From contig NZ_CP162129.1 of assembly GCF_040834005.1 (NCBI RefSeq), positions 787,501 through 851,500 of the forward strand: DNA of 64,000 bases, written 5' to 3'. The position numbers and the translations under genes are program-made. The stretch is from Paenibacillus sp. PL2-23 (GTDB taxonomy: Bacteria > Bacillota > Bacilli > Paenibacillales > Paenibacillaceae). The notes under the pieces were generated by a model that ran no database searches, was not told the DNA's origin, and saw only the letters and a list, made by a program, of their open reading frames with translations. Below, one piece after another: positions 51,704 through 61,520 of this stretch. Each line of letters starts with the position of its first letter. Within the stretch, counting starts at the first letter, position 1.

Positions 51704-52614
51704 CATCACATATGCAGAAAATACAAGTGGATTCTGTGTACGGTTCTAATATCTTGGTTGAAACTGACGGTCAATCACGAATTATTATAAATGAAGCACC
51801 ACACGGATTTATCCATGAATCTGATAACAAAATGCTCCGCCATCAGTTCACGAATATGATGGTATTTCAAGAGAAGCTGTCCATGTTGTTCAGAGCGAGT
51901 CTTAAAGCTGCGGCAATATCACTCCCGCTGCCGCCCAGCAAGTATGGAGTGAAAGTGCATTTGATATCATCCCGTCGAATCAGAGACTTACCAATGGCAG
52001 TGATTAAGGCAACGAAAATGACCTCCCCTCTGCTCAATGTTCTAAAGTCTGTGATTGATTCGCTAAATGGTCAAGTGATCAGCAATGACAATCAGCTCTA
52101 TAGTGCAGAGATCGTATATGATCAGACGCCGAAAGCAGGATTAGATTATCTTGAAGTGGAGCTGTTTGAAGTAGTGAAAAGATCCAGCAAATCAGTAGCT
52201 CGCATAGCGACGGAAGTTTATATCGTTCCCAAGGAGCCACCGATAGTTTATGATGCTCCAGATAAGTATATGCTCTTCAGCGATCTGCAGTGTACTCAAA
52301 TTGCGGAGCCGCTCAAGTCGATGGTAAACCTACCAAAGCTTCCATCGTATCATATAGATTTGCAATTCGTTGGGGACGTCGAAACTCGCGATATTGATAA
52401 TATGTCGAAGACGTATTGGCCTATCCTTAATGAACTTGGTCTTGAGGACGACGATATGCATCGTATTACCATAACAAAGTGGGTCAACAAGAAGAAGGTG
52501 GGGCAAATCGGAATAGAGGTACTTCCCAATACGTTACATCATGGAAACATACCAAAAAGCCCGACAGGACAAGCCGTGAGAGGCAAGAAGCAGCCAGGTG
52601 TAAAGACTATCTAA
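51700..52614 (+). CDS. RusA-like Holliday-junction nuclease domain protein
   Basis: 304 aa. The C-terminal ~90 residues carry VGDVETRDIDNMSKTYWPIL, then ELGLEDDDMHRI, which reproduces the RusA pattern of acidic residues in D-x-DN and LxxDD. The N-terminal ~200 residues are unassigned. RusA proteins cut Holliday junctions during element replication. The gene overlaps the Rep-like gene, implying coupling. Confidence 0.6.
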   Translation: MTSHMQKIQVDSVYGSNILVETDGQSRIIINEAPHGFIHESDNKMLRHQFTNMMVFQEKLSMLFRASLKAAAISLPLPPSKYGVKVHLISSRRIRDLPMAVIKATKMTSPLLNVLKSVIDSLNGQVISNDNQLYSAEIVYDQTPKAGLDYLEVELFEVVKRSSKSVARIATEVYIVPKEPPIVYDAPDKYMLFSDLQCTQIAEPLKSMVNLPKLPSYHIDLQFVGDVETRDIDNMSKTYWPILNELGLEDDDMHRITITKWVNKKKVGQIGIEVLPNTLHHGNIPKSPTGQAVRGKKQPGVKTI

Positions 52615-52643
52615 AGAGTAAGCATTCTATATTTGAAATACTT

Positions 52644-52676
52644 ATCCGGTCTACTTGTAGGTCGGATTTTTGTTTT
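52644..52676 (+). terminator. Intrinsic terminator after the RusA-like gene
   Basis: ATCCG-CTAC and GTAG-CGGAT arms, then TTTTTG. Confidence 0.82.
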
Positions 52677-52709
52677 AAAAAATAATTGTTTCGAGAGGAG
52701 TATTATTAA

Positions 52710-53555
52710 ATGAACATCGTCATCTATCTGAGAGTATCATCGGAACAACAGGCAGAGCGTGACCTGTCGATTCCGGCTCAACGGGAAGCATTGCAGCAAT
52801 ATGCAGATGAACGCGGATGGCGTATCGTCGACGAATATGTTGACGAGGCGAAATCAGCGAAGAATGATGCGAGACCAGATTTTCAGCGTATGGTTGCTGC
52901 GGCACAACAGCCGAACAGAAACTTCGAGGCTATCGTCGTCCATAAATTTGATCGTTTCAGTCGGAAGCGTGAGGACCATATCGTGTATAAGGCCCTGCTC
53001 AAGAAGCAGGGTGTTTTTGTGTTATCAGCCACCGAGCCGACTGAACCGGAAACGCCTCACGGTATGCTGCTTGAGGGAATGCTTGAGGTCATCAGTGAGT
53101 TCTATAACGTTAATCTAAAGCATGAGACATTAAAGGGCATGAAGGAGAATGCGTTACAAGGATATCATTGCGGCGGTCGCGTCCCATTCGGCTATCGACG
53201 AGTTCAGCAGGGTGTTAAGGTTACCTATGGACTCGGTGCAGATGATGAAGTTCAATTGGTACGACAGATGTTCCAAATGGCTGCAGAAGGAATGGGAGGG
53301 AAACGTATTGCTCGTATATTAAATCAGGAAGGAATGCTGAAGGGTCGCCGCTGGCTTCCGTCTACCGTTCTTGCAATACTCGATAATCAAGCGTATTTAG
53401 GCTACCGAGTATGGAATAAAAAACCTGTTGCAGGCGGTCAGTCTCTTTCACAGGAGCATCTGATTATAACCAAAAAAGCCCATCCTGCAATCATTGACGA
53501 AAAGCTCTGGAATACAGCTCATGCGTGTTTGAGGTTAAGAAAGCAGTCCAAGTAA
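52710..53555 (+). CDS. Serine recombinase, short form
   Basis: 281 aa. The resolvase domain (IYLRVSSEQQAERDLSIPAQ with the catalytic Ser, then VVHKFDRFSRKREDH) is followed by a recombinase domain (GRVPFGYRRVQ, ILDNQAYLGYRVWNKK). It ends before the zinc-ribbon and coiled-coil that large serine integrases have. It is closely similar to the N-terminal half of the next gene. It could be a naturally short recombinase or a truncated duplicate. GAGAGGAG precedes the ATG. Confidence 0.85.
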   Translation: MNIVIYLRVSSEQQAERDLSIPAQREALQQYADERGWRIVDEYVDEAKSAKNDARPDFQRMVAAAQQPNRNFEAIVVHKFDRFSRKREDHIVYKALLKKQGVFVLSATEPTEPETPHGMLLEGMLEVISEFYNVNLKHETLKGMKENALQGYHCGGRVPFGYRRVQQGVKVTYGLGADDEVQLVRQMFQMAAEGMGGKRIARILNQEGMLKGRRWLPSTVLAILDNQAYLGYRVWNKKPVAGGQSLSQEHLIITKKAHPAIIDEKLWNTAHACLRLRKQSK

Positions 53556-53573
53556 TTAAAACGATTTGAACGC

Positions 53574-53612
53574 AGCAGGTATGCCGTCAGTGCGGTGTGC
53601 CTGCTATTTTTT
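53574..53612 (+). terminator. Intrinsic terminator between the two recombinase genes
   Basis: AGCAGG and CCTGCT arms around a paired inner loop, then TTTTTT. Confidence 0.8.
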
Positions 53613-53648
53613 GTGCCTAAAAACCATTATACGAAGGAGTCGTTGAAA

Positions 53649-55250
53649 ATGAGAGTAGCCATGTATGTACGTGTGTCGTCTGATCGTCAAGCCGAAAAAG
53701 AGCTGTCGATTCCAGCACAGATGAAGGCCATTCAACAATATTGCCAGAGCAAAGGTTGGGTAATCGTCAGTGAGTTTATTGAAAAGGGGCGATCAGCTAA
53801 AACGGACGAACGAGCGGAGTTTCAGAAGATGATTGCAATCGCTAAACGTTCCAATTGCCCATTTGAAGCTGTTGTCGTACATAAGTTTGACCGTTTTTCC
53901 CGCAAGCGTGACGATCATGTGATCTACAAGGCATTGCTTGCTCAAGTGGGCGTGAAGGTTATATCAGTGACCGAACAGACAGAGGCAGAAACGCCGCAGG
54001 ACATGCTGCTTGAAGGTATGCTGGAGATCATGTCGGAGTTTTTCAACGCAAACTTGGCTGTTGAGGTGCGTAAAGGGATGACGCAAAATGCGAAGCTTGG
54101 CTACAACAACGGAGGTACGCCACCTTACGCCTATCGGACAGAGCATATTGCAATGAGCAGCCAGAAGACCAAAGCAGTTTGGGTATTGGGCCCGCGTGAA
54201 GAGATCGACGTCGTCAGGTCGATATTCAATCAGTACGCTAATGAAGGTGCCGGGTATAAGAAGATCGCGTCAAGACTCAATGAAGATGGTATTCCGGCAC
54301 AGAAGGGCGGGAAGTGGTCAGCGAGTACGATACGTGCAATTATCTACAACGAATCATACATTGGCCGCAAGGTGTGGAATAAGCAGGACTATCAGACGAA
54401 AGGGAAGAAGTGGCGTGATCGTTCAGAATGGATTATTACGGAGAATGCTCATCCTTCAATCATTACTGAAGAACTGTTTAACAAGTGTCAGGAGAACGCT
54501 CGTAGGAGAGACAGTGGCGGCGGCGAATCGCATAAACCGTTTCAATTAAAGGGGGCGTCTCCATTTTGGCTCCGAGGCATTATAGTATGTGATAAATGTG
54601 GGTCGCGAATGGTCGGAAACTCCAATTCAGCACGAAAGAAGGGCGGTGGACAGAAATACTACACCTGTGGTGGTTATTTGCGGAAGGGCAAGGAGTTCTG
54701 CTCGTATGTTGGCTGGCGTAAGGAGCGTGTTGAAGAGGTCGTAACCAACAAACTCCGGATCACGCTGCTGCGGCTGTCGATGGATAATCAGCTTGCGGAT
54801 GAGATACAGCGTTACTACAACGAGAAAAACAAAAGTCAGATGCAGCGGGCAGCAACTTTGGAAGCAGAGGTTGGATTTCTACAGAAACGTATTGAGACCG
54901 TTGAGGACGATATACGAGCAGGAAGAGCGAAGCCGTATCATCAGGATATGCTGGATGAGATGCAACAGGAGCTAACGGAGAAGCAGCAGGAACTGGATGT
55001 GCTTTTGTCGAGCCTACAGGGTGTCTCAGTACCAGAGGAATACATTGCATCTGCCAAATATGACATGCAGACGATGATCGGACTGCTGGATGCAGAAGTG
55101 CCGAATCCGCAAATGCTGAATCAGTTGGCGGCGAAGTTTGTATCGAAGGTGTTATTTCAACGGGAGACAAAGAAGCTGTATTTGACGATACAGTTGCAGA
55201 CGGATGGAGAGGTCTTGTTAGAGAAGACGATAGTAGCAGAAATGTATTGA
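53649..55250 (+). CDS. Large serine recombinase
   Basis: 533 aa. The resolvase catalytic domain (YVRVSSDRQAEKELSIPAQ) covers about 1-145, the recombinase domain (GGTPPYAYR, then IIYNESYIGRKVWNKQ) about 160-270, and the zinc ribbon (VCDKCGSRM, CGGYLRKGKEFCSYVGW) about 310-360. A coiled coil and C-terminal tail follow. This is the full architecture of phage and ICE integrases. It is the best candidate for moving the island. The ATG at 53649 follows GAAGGAG. Confidence 0.92.
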   Translation: MRVAMYVRVSSDRQAEKELSIPAQMKAIQQYCQSKGWVIVSEFIEKGRSAKTDERAEFQKMIAIAKRSNCPFEAVVVHKFDRFSRKRDDHVIYKALLAQVGVKVISVTEQTEAETPQDMLLEGMLEIMSEFFNANLAVEVRKGMTQNAKLGYNNGGTPPYAYRTEHIAMSSQKTKAVWVLGPREEIDVVRSIFNQYANEGAGYKKIASRLNEDGIPAQKGGKWSASTIRAIIYNESYIGRKVWNKQDYQTKGKKWRDRSEWIITENAHPSIITEELFNKCQENARRRDSGGGESHKPFQLKGASPFWLRGIIVCDKCGSRMVGNSNSARKKGGGQKYYTCGGYLRKGKEFCSYVGWRKERVEEVVTNKLRITLLRLSMDNQLADEIQRYYNEKNKSQMQRAATLEAEVGFLQKRIETVEDDIRAGRAKPYHQDMLDEMQQELTEKQQELDVLLSSLQGVSVPEEYIASAKYDMQTMIGLLDAEVPNPQMLNQLAAKFVSKVLFQRETKKLYLTIQLQTDGEVLLEKTIVAEMY

Positions 55251-55368
55251 TTACCTAATTATTTGAAGAGGCAATTGGAGCGGTTAGATCATAAGGTGAT
55301 TAACGTGAAGTGACAGAGTTTTTTGAGTGTCGTACCACGGGAGTAATCATATGCAGTAAATCTATGAG

Positions 55369-55407
55369 ATCAGAGCACCTCAGTGTTTTTAGGTAGGATG
55401 CTCTGAT
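55369..55407. terminator. Hairpin in the interval after the large recombinase
   Basis: ATCAGAGC and GCTCTGAT arms with an AT-rich loop; TATTTTT follows. TATAAT at 55458 may belong to the promoter of the next operon, but no good -35 is seen. Confidence 0.55.
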
Positions 55408-55520
55408 TCATATTTTTCTGGCAGTGTTATTTATACGGATGTAGATTCAGTCTATGTTATAATGCTTATAACAGCTTAGTCGGACATAGGAAACCCTAAT
55501 CCTAGAGGTGAATCCGATAT

Positions 55521-56801
55521 ATGAAAGTTAATGATAAGCATTTTGAGAAGAAGGATATTCAGACAATCCTTAAGCATATCTTACTTAAGGACTATTTAAC
55601 TCGATGGGCTAATGTTTTTATGAAAGCTTCTATTAGTACGTCTATTAAGAAATGTCACTTTGTAGATTGTTTTGCGGGTAGAGGAACTTTTGAGGACGGT
55701 CAAGAAGGGTCCCCATTAATTGCAATAAACAAATTATTTAATTTACAACGTGAATTTCAGTACAAGAGGCAATGTCGTTTTTTTATTCATACGGTAGAAT
55801 TGTTGGATGATTATCACAATATGCTTCAGCAAATGGCTCAAACCTCTCCGTTTCCTGCACAAATAAATAACTATTGTGGTGAGTTCAAGTCTCATGTGAC
55901 AAGTTTGCTATCTTCTACAGCAGGCTCTCCTGCTTTGTACTTTGTAGATCCATTTGGTTATAAGGGTGTACATATGGCCGATATTATAAGGATCTTGTCT
56001 GAACGAGCACACGAAGTTCTCATTAATGTAATGAGTTATTCTTTAGTCAGAAACTATAGAATTCAGAACAATCATGTGGAGTTATGTAATTTCTTTGGTA
56101 TTGACGTATTGCCTCCAAACATTTCTGAGTACATCAAAATGGCTTCAAGTAAAGATATTATGGAAAACCAAGTAAGTAGAAGTTTGTTTGAAAAGTTGGA
56201 GGATCAGATTATTGATTTATACATACACCGTTTGAAAAGCAATTTTAATGAGCCTGTGTATGCACTTAAGAAACGAATCTATAGCCCCTTAAACCCTAAT
56301 GTATATTTTCATTTGGTATTTGCAACGAGGAGCAGGGCTGGATTGATTGAGATGAAGAGTTCAATGGTGACTTTTGAACATCTGCGTCTCAAGGCCGAGG
56401 ATGCTTATCATACTACTACCGGGAGCATTAAAATGTTATATGCAGACGATCTCTTTTCAGAATCAACTTATGCTAGATTGTATGATTACTTCGACTTTGT
56501 AAAAGAGATAATGCAACATTTTAATAACACTGAAACCACGTATGGTCAAATAATCGATTACTTCCTGCAACAGTCTCCACTTCCTTTCCGTGATGAAAGT
56601 AATCAAAAGAGTATCTATGATTTCAGTGCTCAATTATTTAAGAAGAATAGCTGTGTAGTTGCTTCATCACAATCGTTTGCAAATTATAAAGAAGCAGATA
56701 GCTTATCATTGAAAATCAAATTTCCAGTAGATTACTTGAATCGTATTTCACAAGCTGGGCCAACGATGGAGCAGATGGATATATTTAATGATATCTTTTA
56801 A
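55521..56801 (+). CDS. tcmP: Three-Cys-motif partner protein TcmP
   Basis: 426 aa. KCHFVDCFAGRGTFEDG at about 44-60 resembles motif I of Rossmann-fold methyltransferases, and YFVDPFGYKGVH near 140 occupies the place of the catalytic DPP-type motif. TcmP proteins are named for regular association with the three-cysteine DUF5131 family, which is the next gene. I infer a methyltransferase-like role on nucleic acid or nucleotide; this is unproven. It is the first gene of an AT-rich four-gene cassette. GAGGTG precedes the ATG. Confidence 0.78.
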   Translation: MKVNDKHFEKKDIQTILKHILLKDYLTRWANVFMKASISTSIKKCHFVDCFAGRGTFEDGQEGSPLIAINKLFNLQREFQYKRQCRFFIHTVELLDDYHNMLQQMAQTSPFPAQINNYCGEFKSHVTSLLSSTAGSPALYFVDPFGYKGVHMADIIRILSERAHEVLINVMSYSLVRNYRIQNNHVELCNFFGIDVLPPNISEYIKMASSKDIMENQVSRSLFEKLEDQIIDLYIHRLKSNFNEPVYALKKRIYSPLNPNVYFHLVFATRSRAGLIEMKSSMVTFEHLRLKAEDAYHTTTGSIKMLYADDLFSESTYARLYDYFDFVKEIMQHFNNTETTYGQIIDYFLQQSPLPFRDESNQKSIYDFSAQLFKKNSCVVASSQSFANYKEADSLSLKIKFPVDYLNRISQAGPTMEQMDIFNDIF

Positions 56802-56831
56802 ACAGAGTACGTTGATACGAGGAGGTGGAGT

Positions 56832-57575
56832 ATGGCTACGAATTCGAACATTGAATGGACAGAAGCGACCTGGAATCCAGTTACAGGATGCACTAAGATA
56901 TCAGAGGGATGTAAACATTGCTATGCCGCAACTATGTCGAAACGATTGCATGCAATGGGTAATCCAAGGTATAGCAAGGGGTTTAATTTAACCCTTCATA
57001 ATGACCTTATAGGCCTCCCGCTCACTTGGAAAAAACCTAAAATGATATTTGTAAATTCAATGTCAGATCTATTCCATAATGACGTTCCACTGGAGTTTAT
57101 ATTGCAAGTGTTTGAGACGATGGAAAAAGCGTCCTGGCATACTTTTCAAATCCTTACTAAACGTTCTGACAGGCTTTTGGAACTATCATCGAAATTACCA
57201 TGGCCAGATAACGTATGGCAAGGCGTGAGTGTTGAGAATGAGAAAGTAACATTCAGAATCGATCATTTGAGGCAAACTCCTGCTAAGATTAAATTTTTAT
57301 CTTTGGAGCCATTGATTGGGCCTTTAGATCATTTGCAATTGGAAGGGATTGATTGGGTTATTGTTGGCGGTGAATCTGGTCATGGTGCGAGACCGATGGA
57401 AGAGCAGTGGGTGGTAAGTATCAAAAACCAGTGTGTAGTTAATGGTGTGGCATTCTTTTTCAAGCAGTGGGGTGGTGTACAAAAGCATCGAACTGGCAGA
57501 GTTTTGGAGGGTAGAACATGGGGAGAATTTCCTCAAAACATTAGAAATGTCCCTCAAACAATAGAAAAGAATTGA
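56832..57575 (+). CDS. DUF5131 (phage Gp37/Gp68-type) three-cysteine protein
   Basis: 247 aa. Cys20, Cys27 and Cys30 form C-x6-C-x2-C within [18 protein letters not shown], a spacing like that of iron-sulfur radical-SAM-type proteins. [15 protein letters not shown] near 175 is also typical of the family. No reaction is established for the family. It lies 31 bp after tcmP. A GAGGAGGTGG site precedes the ATG. Confidence 0.85.
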   Translation: MATNSNIEWTEATWNPVTGCTKISEGCKHCYAATMSKRLHAMGNPRYSKGFNLTLHNDLIGLPLTWKKPKMIFVNSMSDLFHNDVPLEFILQVFETMEKASWHTFQILTKRSDRLLELSSKLPWPDNVWQGVSVENEKVTFRIDHLRQTPAKIKFLSLEPLIGPLDHLQLEGIDWVIVGGESGHGARPMEEQWVVSIKNQCVVNGVAFFFKQWGGVQKHRTGRVLEGRTWGEFPQNIRNVPQTIEKN

Positions 57576-58940
57576 TAACTAAGTGATTTAGAATAATCAG
57601 AAATATAGCACGTGTATACTGATTTGAAAAAGAAGAGGGATTTTGATGTTTTTGTCGAAATCTTGTTTTACTGGGATTAAGAATTCTGCTATACCACATG
57701 ACTAACAAACAAGGGAGATCGAAATGGCACGTTATATTATGCGATGGGACGACTTATTGTGTGAAAAGAGATTTCGAGAACATAGTCAGGTAACAGCTCA
57801 GACTGATGGAAGAAACGCTTTCGAAAATGATTATTCTCGAGTTGTGTTTAGTTCTGCTGTTAGAAGGCTTCAAGATAAGGCACAGGTATTTCCATTAGAC
57901 AATAGTGATTTTGTCCGGACTCGCCTGACACACTCAATAGAAGTATCTGCCTTAGAGAGGTCTATTGGAGTTAGTGTGGAAAATGAACTAATTAAAAATA
58001 GAAGCTATTTGTTTGATGAAAAGCATCGTGGTAAACTTGGAGCCTTGCTATCTACTGTAGGTTTATTGCATGATTTGGGAAATCCACCTTTTGGTCATTT
58101 TGGAGAGGCAGTTATACAAAAGTACTTTCGTAAGTGGCTTGAAAATGGTAATGGTGAAGGTCTAACTGAGGCAGAGAAAGGTGATTTAATTCATTTTGAA
58201 GGGAATGCTCAAAGCTTCCGTTTGGCACATAAATTGCAGTATCTAATTGATGAGAATGGATTTAACTTAACATATGCAACTTTAGCAAGCCTGTTAAAGT
58301 ACCCGCGGTCTTCCATTGAAGGGAATAAAAAAAGTGGAAAAGCTAGTTATAAAAAGTTTGGTTATTTTCAATCCGAGCATAGTTCATTTAGTGAAATTCA
58401 AAACTGCACTGGCATAAAGGAATTCAGACATCCACTTGCATTTTTGTTAGAGGCTGCCGATGATATCGCTTATTCCGCTGCTGATATTGAAGATGGATTA
58501 AAGAAGAAGGTACTGAATTACGAAATATTAAAGACGACTCTAGGTCAGTATCTTGATTTTTCTTGTGAGAAGGAACGGAAAATATACGAAAAGTTTGAAG
58601 AGTACTATTGCGATGTTCATCCTAATTATACTGATAAGTCTGAACTAGCTATTCAGAGGTTCAGAATATATGCTCAAGGATTCATGATCGATTCGGTGGT
58701 CAAAACGTTTAATGAACAACAACATCAGATATTAGATGGTACGTTTGATGAGGATATAATTCTCGCGTCTAAAGCGAGAAATCTCCGTCTGGCCTTTAAA
58801 CATCTTGCTAATGAGTATATTTTTAAAGACAAAAGCATAATTCTAAAAGAACTAGTGGGGCAGCAAGTTATTTCCGGATTACTCGATCTATTTGTAGGAG
58901 CCGTTACCTCAGAAGACAGATATAAGCAAAACACAAAAGA

Positions 58941-58946
58941 TGGTAA
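58941..58946. repeat. 6-bp target duplication, left
   Basis: TGGTAA directly precedes the left end of the IS and recurs directly after the right end at 60609-60614. Confidence 0.9.
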
Positions 58947-60608
58947 CCTGAATCCGTGACAGCTTAGGTCCCCTACCTCCTAGGCAGTCCGTATTTTGGA
59001 AAACAGGCGTAGAAGATTGTGTATCTTACAACATTCCCATCTTCGGATTCAAACAAGAAGCGCTTTTCACAGGAAGCAAGGCATGCGAAATAAACCTCCT
59101 TTTTTACAGGGGGGAGGCGACTGGTGGCTGTGCTTGCGTTTCATTCACAATAATCAGGCAAATGCCTGGTAGATTCGACGAACGGTTTGGAACCATGGAC
59201 TGTAACGGCCGAAATTGAAGGACGTTTGTCGGGCATGGCGGCTGACTCTAGCTGCGATGTAGATGATGTTCTGAATGACAGTTCGGATACGACGGCGCCC
59301 GACGCCTCCACGAATCGGTGCATCATCTTGACGTAAGCTTTCTTGTCCCATGATGCGAAGCAGGTTATAGGCGAATACGCCAGCGTGCAGGACTAGCTCA
59401 TTCGTATCGAACTTGCCTGCCGGCAATCGCTCCAAATCTAGATCGGTCTTAAGCTCACTATGAAATTGCTCGCTTGTGCCATGATCGCGATAAAGCTCAA
59501 TGACACGCCATGGCGAGCAAGTCAGAGATGTCCAGTAAACGTTCACTTCCACATCTGGAAACATGAGCACCTGCCCATCCCGATCGATCGTACGCACGAT
59601 GACTTGGAACACTTGACGCAGGTTACAATCGAAGTCTTTCTGTGGAAATGTAATCGCGCCGATGTAGGTGGTCTTCCCAGGGCGTTGCTCACAAGATATC
59701 CCTTTGTCTTCGGCTACTCGCAGCCAGCTTTCTTTGGAAGCGCCGCGAAGATTGACTTTAATGATGTAGTCAACATCTTTCTCCGCGTGGCAAACTTGCA
59801 AGTTTTCAAGACTATCGTGAGCAGAATCCATACGGACGAGTAGACGATCACTTGTAATGCGACGAGCGTAATGAATCGTTTCCCGAAGGAAATCAGCACC
59901 ATCTTTCTGGCTGTGTGTACTACCTTCACGCAATTGAAGATTTACGCCATACCCTTCTCGGCCCAAATAGGCAAAGATGGGGGCATATCCAAATGTTCCT
60001 TTGTACGTGAGGGAGACACCTTCTTTTTTCGTGCCGGAGTTATCGAACGGCGAAACGTCAATGTCCAGCGGTATGACCGTATGCTCGCCTGCGTCAAGTC
60101 CAGTTACCGGGGCATTGAGGTTTCGGATGAGGTCGGCAGATTCCTGCAACAGAATGTCATTCCAATTGGCATCTATTGTTTGTGCAGCGGCATCCAGTCG
60201 CTGACGGAGCGTAGGGCTTGAAGGCACTTTGCGAATACCCAGGCATGTTTGAAACACCGTATCTTTGCGAAAAGGCTCGATGTGGTCGAAATCGCTTTTA
60301 CCTTGGCAGAGCAGACCAAGATAGCTTTTCATGACTTCGCCGTTCCCGTGGATCGGATTCTCCATTCCTTTAACGGCTGAGCGATTAAGACGCTGAGACA
60401 ACTGTGTATGGGAAAGCAGCGCACCGACCGCAGCCAAGCCTGCATGCGTTGTTAAGAGGATTTCCTTAGATTGGGTGAATTGGATCTTCATATTCAGCAC
60501 CTCGTTGGTGAAAGTAGATAATAAGCGATTATCTTTAATTTTCGACTTCAGAGATGCATTTTCCTTTAAATATCTCGGTTTTTATAAACTTTGTATCACG
60601 GATTCAGG
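58947..60608 (-). mobile_element. IS1380-family insertion sequence, complete, 1662 bp
   Basis: The ends are perfect 13-bp inverted repeats: CCTGAATCCGTGA at 58947-58959 and its complement at 60596-60608. TGGTAA flanks both sides. The size and single transposase gene suit the IS1380 family. It lies inside the dGTPase gene, in opposite orientation. Perfect ends and an intact transposase suggest recent, possibly still active, transposition. Confidence 0.93.
59154..60491 (-). CDS. IS1380-family transposase
   Basis: 445 aa DDE-type transposase. Acidic residues of the catalytic core are visible in VTGLDAGEHTVIPLDIDVSP near 130, LLVRMDSAHDSLEN near 235, and ELYRDHGTSEQFHSELKTD near 335. The ATG at 60491 follows GAGGTG; a GTG three codons earlier is the alternative. 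The frame is uninterrupted. Confidence 0.92.
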   Translation of the reverse strand: MKIQFTQSKEILLTTHAGLAAVGALLSHTQLSQRLNRSAVKGMENPIHGNGEVMKSYLGLLCQGKSDFDHIEPFRKDTVFQTCLGIRKVPSSPTLRQRLDAAAQTIDANWNDILLQESADLIRNLNAPVTGLDAGEHTVIPLDIDVSPFDNSGTKKEGVSLTYKGTFGYAPIFAYLGREGYGVNLQLREGSTHSQKDGADFLRETIHYARRITSDRLLVRMDSAHDSLENLQVCHAEKDVDYIIKVNLRGASKESWLRVAEDKGISCEQRPGKTTYIGAITFPQKDFDCNLRQVFQVIVRTIDRDGQVLMFPDVEVNVYWTSLTCSPWRVIELYRDHGTSEQFHSELKTDLDLERLPAGKFDTNELVLHAGVFAYNLLRIMGQESLRQDDAPIRGGVGRRRIRTVIQNIIYIAARVSRHARQTSFNFGRYSPWFQTVRRIYQAFA

Positions 60609-60614
60609 TGGTAA
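60609..60614. repeat. 6-bp target duplication, right
   Basis: TGGTAA after the right IS end, a direct copy of 58941-58946. Confidence 0.9.
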
Positions 60615-60812
60615 GCTATATTCCCTGATTTCACCAAATTATCGTTTTGTTTTAGAAGAGTTTGCTTCAAAAAAAGATTCTGAGGGCAAGCCCAGTTTAT
60701 ATGACCGATTACTTTTAGCTACAGACTTTATATGTGGAATGACTGATTCGTATGCATTTGAATTGTATCAGAAACTAACAGGCGTCAGGTTATAATGCTT
60801 GGGGGTGATAGC

Positions 60813-61520
60813 ATGAATAGCAGTGTTTGTCGCTTTAATAGGGTTTCGGACTATATAAATGAATTGCGTGAACAGGAAAATATTGATAATTTTTTTAGTA
60901 ATCTTGAGAGATATGGAGATATAATACTTATTGGGGGTAGCATAAGAGATATTGCCTTAAATGGAAAGAAGCCTAGGGACATAGATATTATTGTTGATAC
61001 TGACAAGGAGTCACTGGATGATGCATTTGTAGGAATCCAACATGTTAGAAATCGTTTTGGTGGGTATAAAGCAGTGTATATGGAGCAAGAGTTCGATATA
61101 TGGACCCTAGCTAACAATTGGGCATTCAAGAGCAAAATATTAGATGCCAAGGTGGAAAATATACCTCAAGGCTGCTTTTATAACTTAGATTCTGCATACT
61201 TTAATGTCACCACTGGGAAAGGGTATGCTGACTATTTTGAAAGTGCAATATATGGAAGGCGATTAGACATTATGTTGGAAGATCAATATGTGCCAAGTAA
61301 TCCTTTTCCAGAAGTAAATGTTATTAGAGCTATTGTGTTAAGAAAACAATATGATGTTTCATATTCAAACAGGGTAAGATCATATATAAAAAAATGGTTT
61401 TGTGAGGTTGATAATCCGATACTTGAGTTGCAAAAAGCTCAACTCAAACATTATAAGAGTAGTAGAAAGGTATCTAATAAAGAATTGAGAGAATTGAAAA
61501 ATGAAATTTTAAGCTGGTAG
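60813..61520 (+). CDS. Pol-beta-superfamily nucleotidyltransferase
   Basis: 235 aa. IGGSIRDIALNGKKPRDIDI at about 40-59 gives the GGS...DxD catalytic pattern of nucleotidyltransferases such as the polyA-polymerase/CCA-adding head. The C-terminal half is unassigned. The substrate is unknown. GGGGGTG lies 6 nt before ATG 60813; an earlier ATG at 60795 overlaps the dGTPase stop. In either case it is tightly coupled to that gene and completes the cassette. Confidence 0.75.
   Translation: MNSSVCRFNRVSDYINELREQENIDNFFSNLERYGDIILIGGSIRDIALNGKKPRDIDIIVDTDKESLDDAFVGIQHVRNRFGGYKAVYMEQEFDIWTLANNWAFKSKILDAKVENIPQGCFYNLDSAYFNVTTGKGYADYFESAIYGRRLDIMLEDQYVPSNPFPEVNVIRAIVLRKQYDVSYSNRVRSYIKKWFCEVDNPILELQKAQLKHYKSSRKVSNKELRELKNEILSW

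Larger units (their letters stand above)
57724..60795 (+). pseudogene. dgt: dGTPase-like HD phosphohydrolase gene split by an IS1380 element
   Basis: Codons 1-407 (57724-58944) and the last ~60 codons (60616-60795) belong to one gene. The HD signature is intact: RLTHSIEVSAL near 66-76 and LLHDLGNPPFGHFGEA near 113-128. The distal piece KLYSLISPNYRFVLEEF, then LATDFICGMTDSYAFELYQ, is the normal dGTPase C-terminus. Removing 58941-60608 rejoins them in frame as a 467-aa protein, near the size of known Dgt enzymes. Dgt cleaves dGTP to deoxyguanosine and triphosphate; related proteins defend against phage by draining dNTPs. The interrupted frame now ends four codons into the IS, so activity is uncertain. 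Confidence 0.92.
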
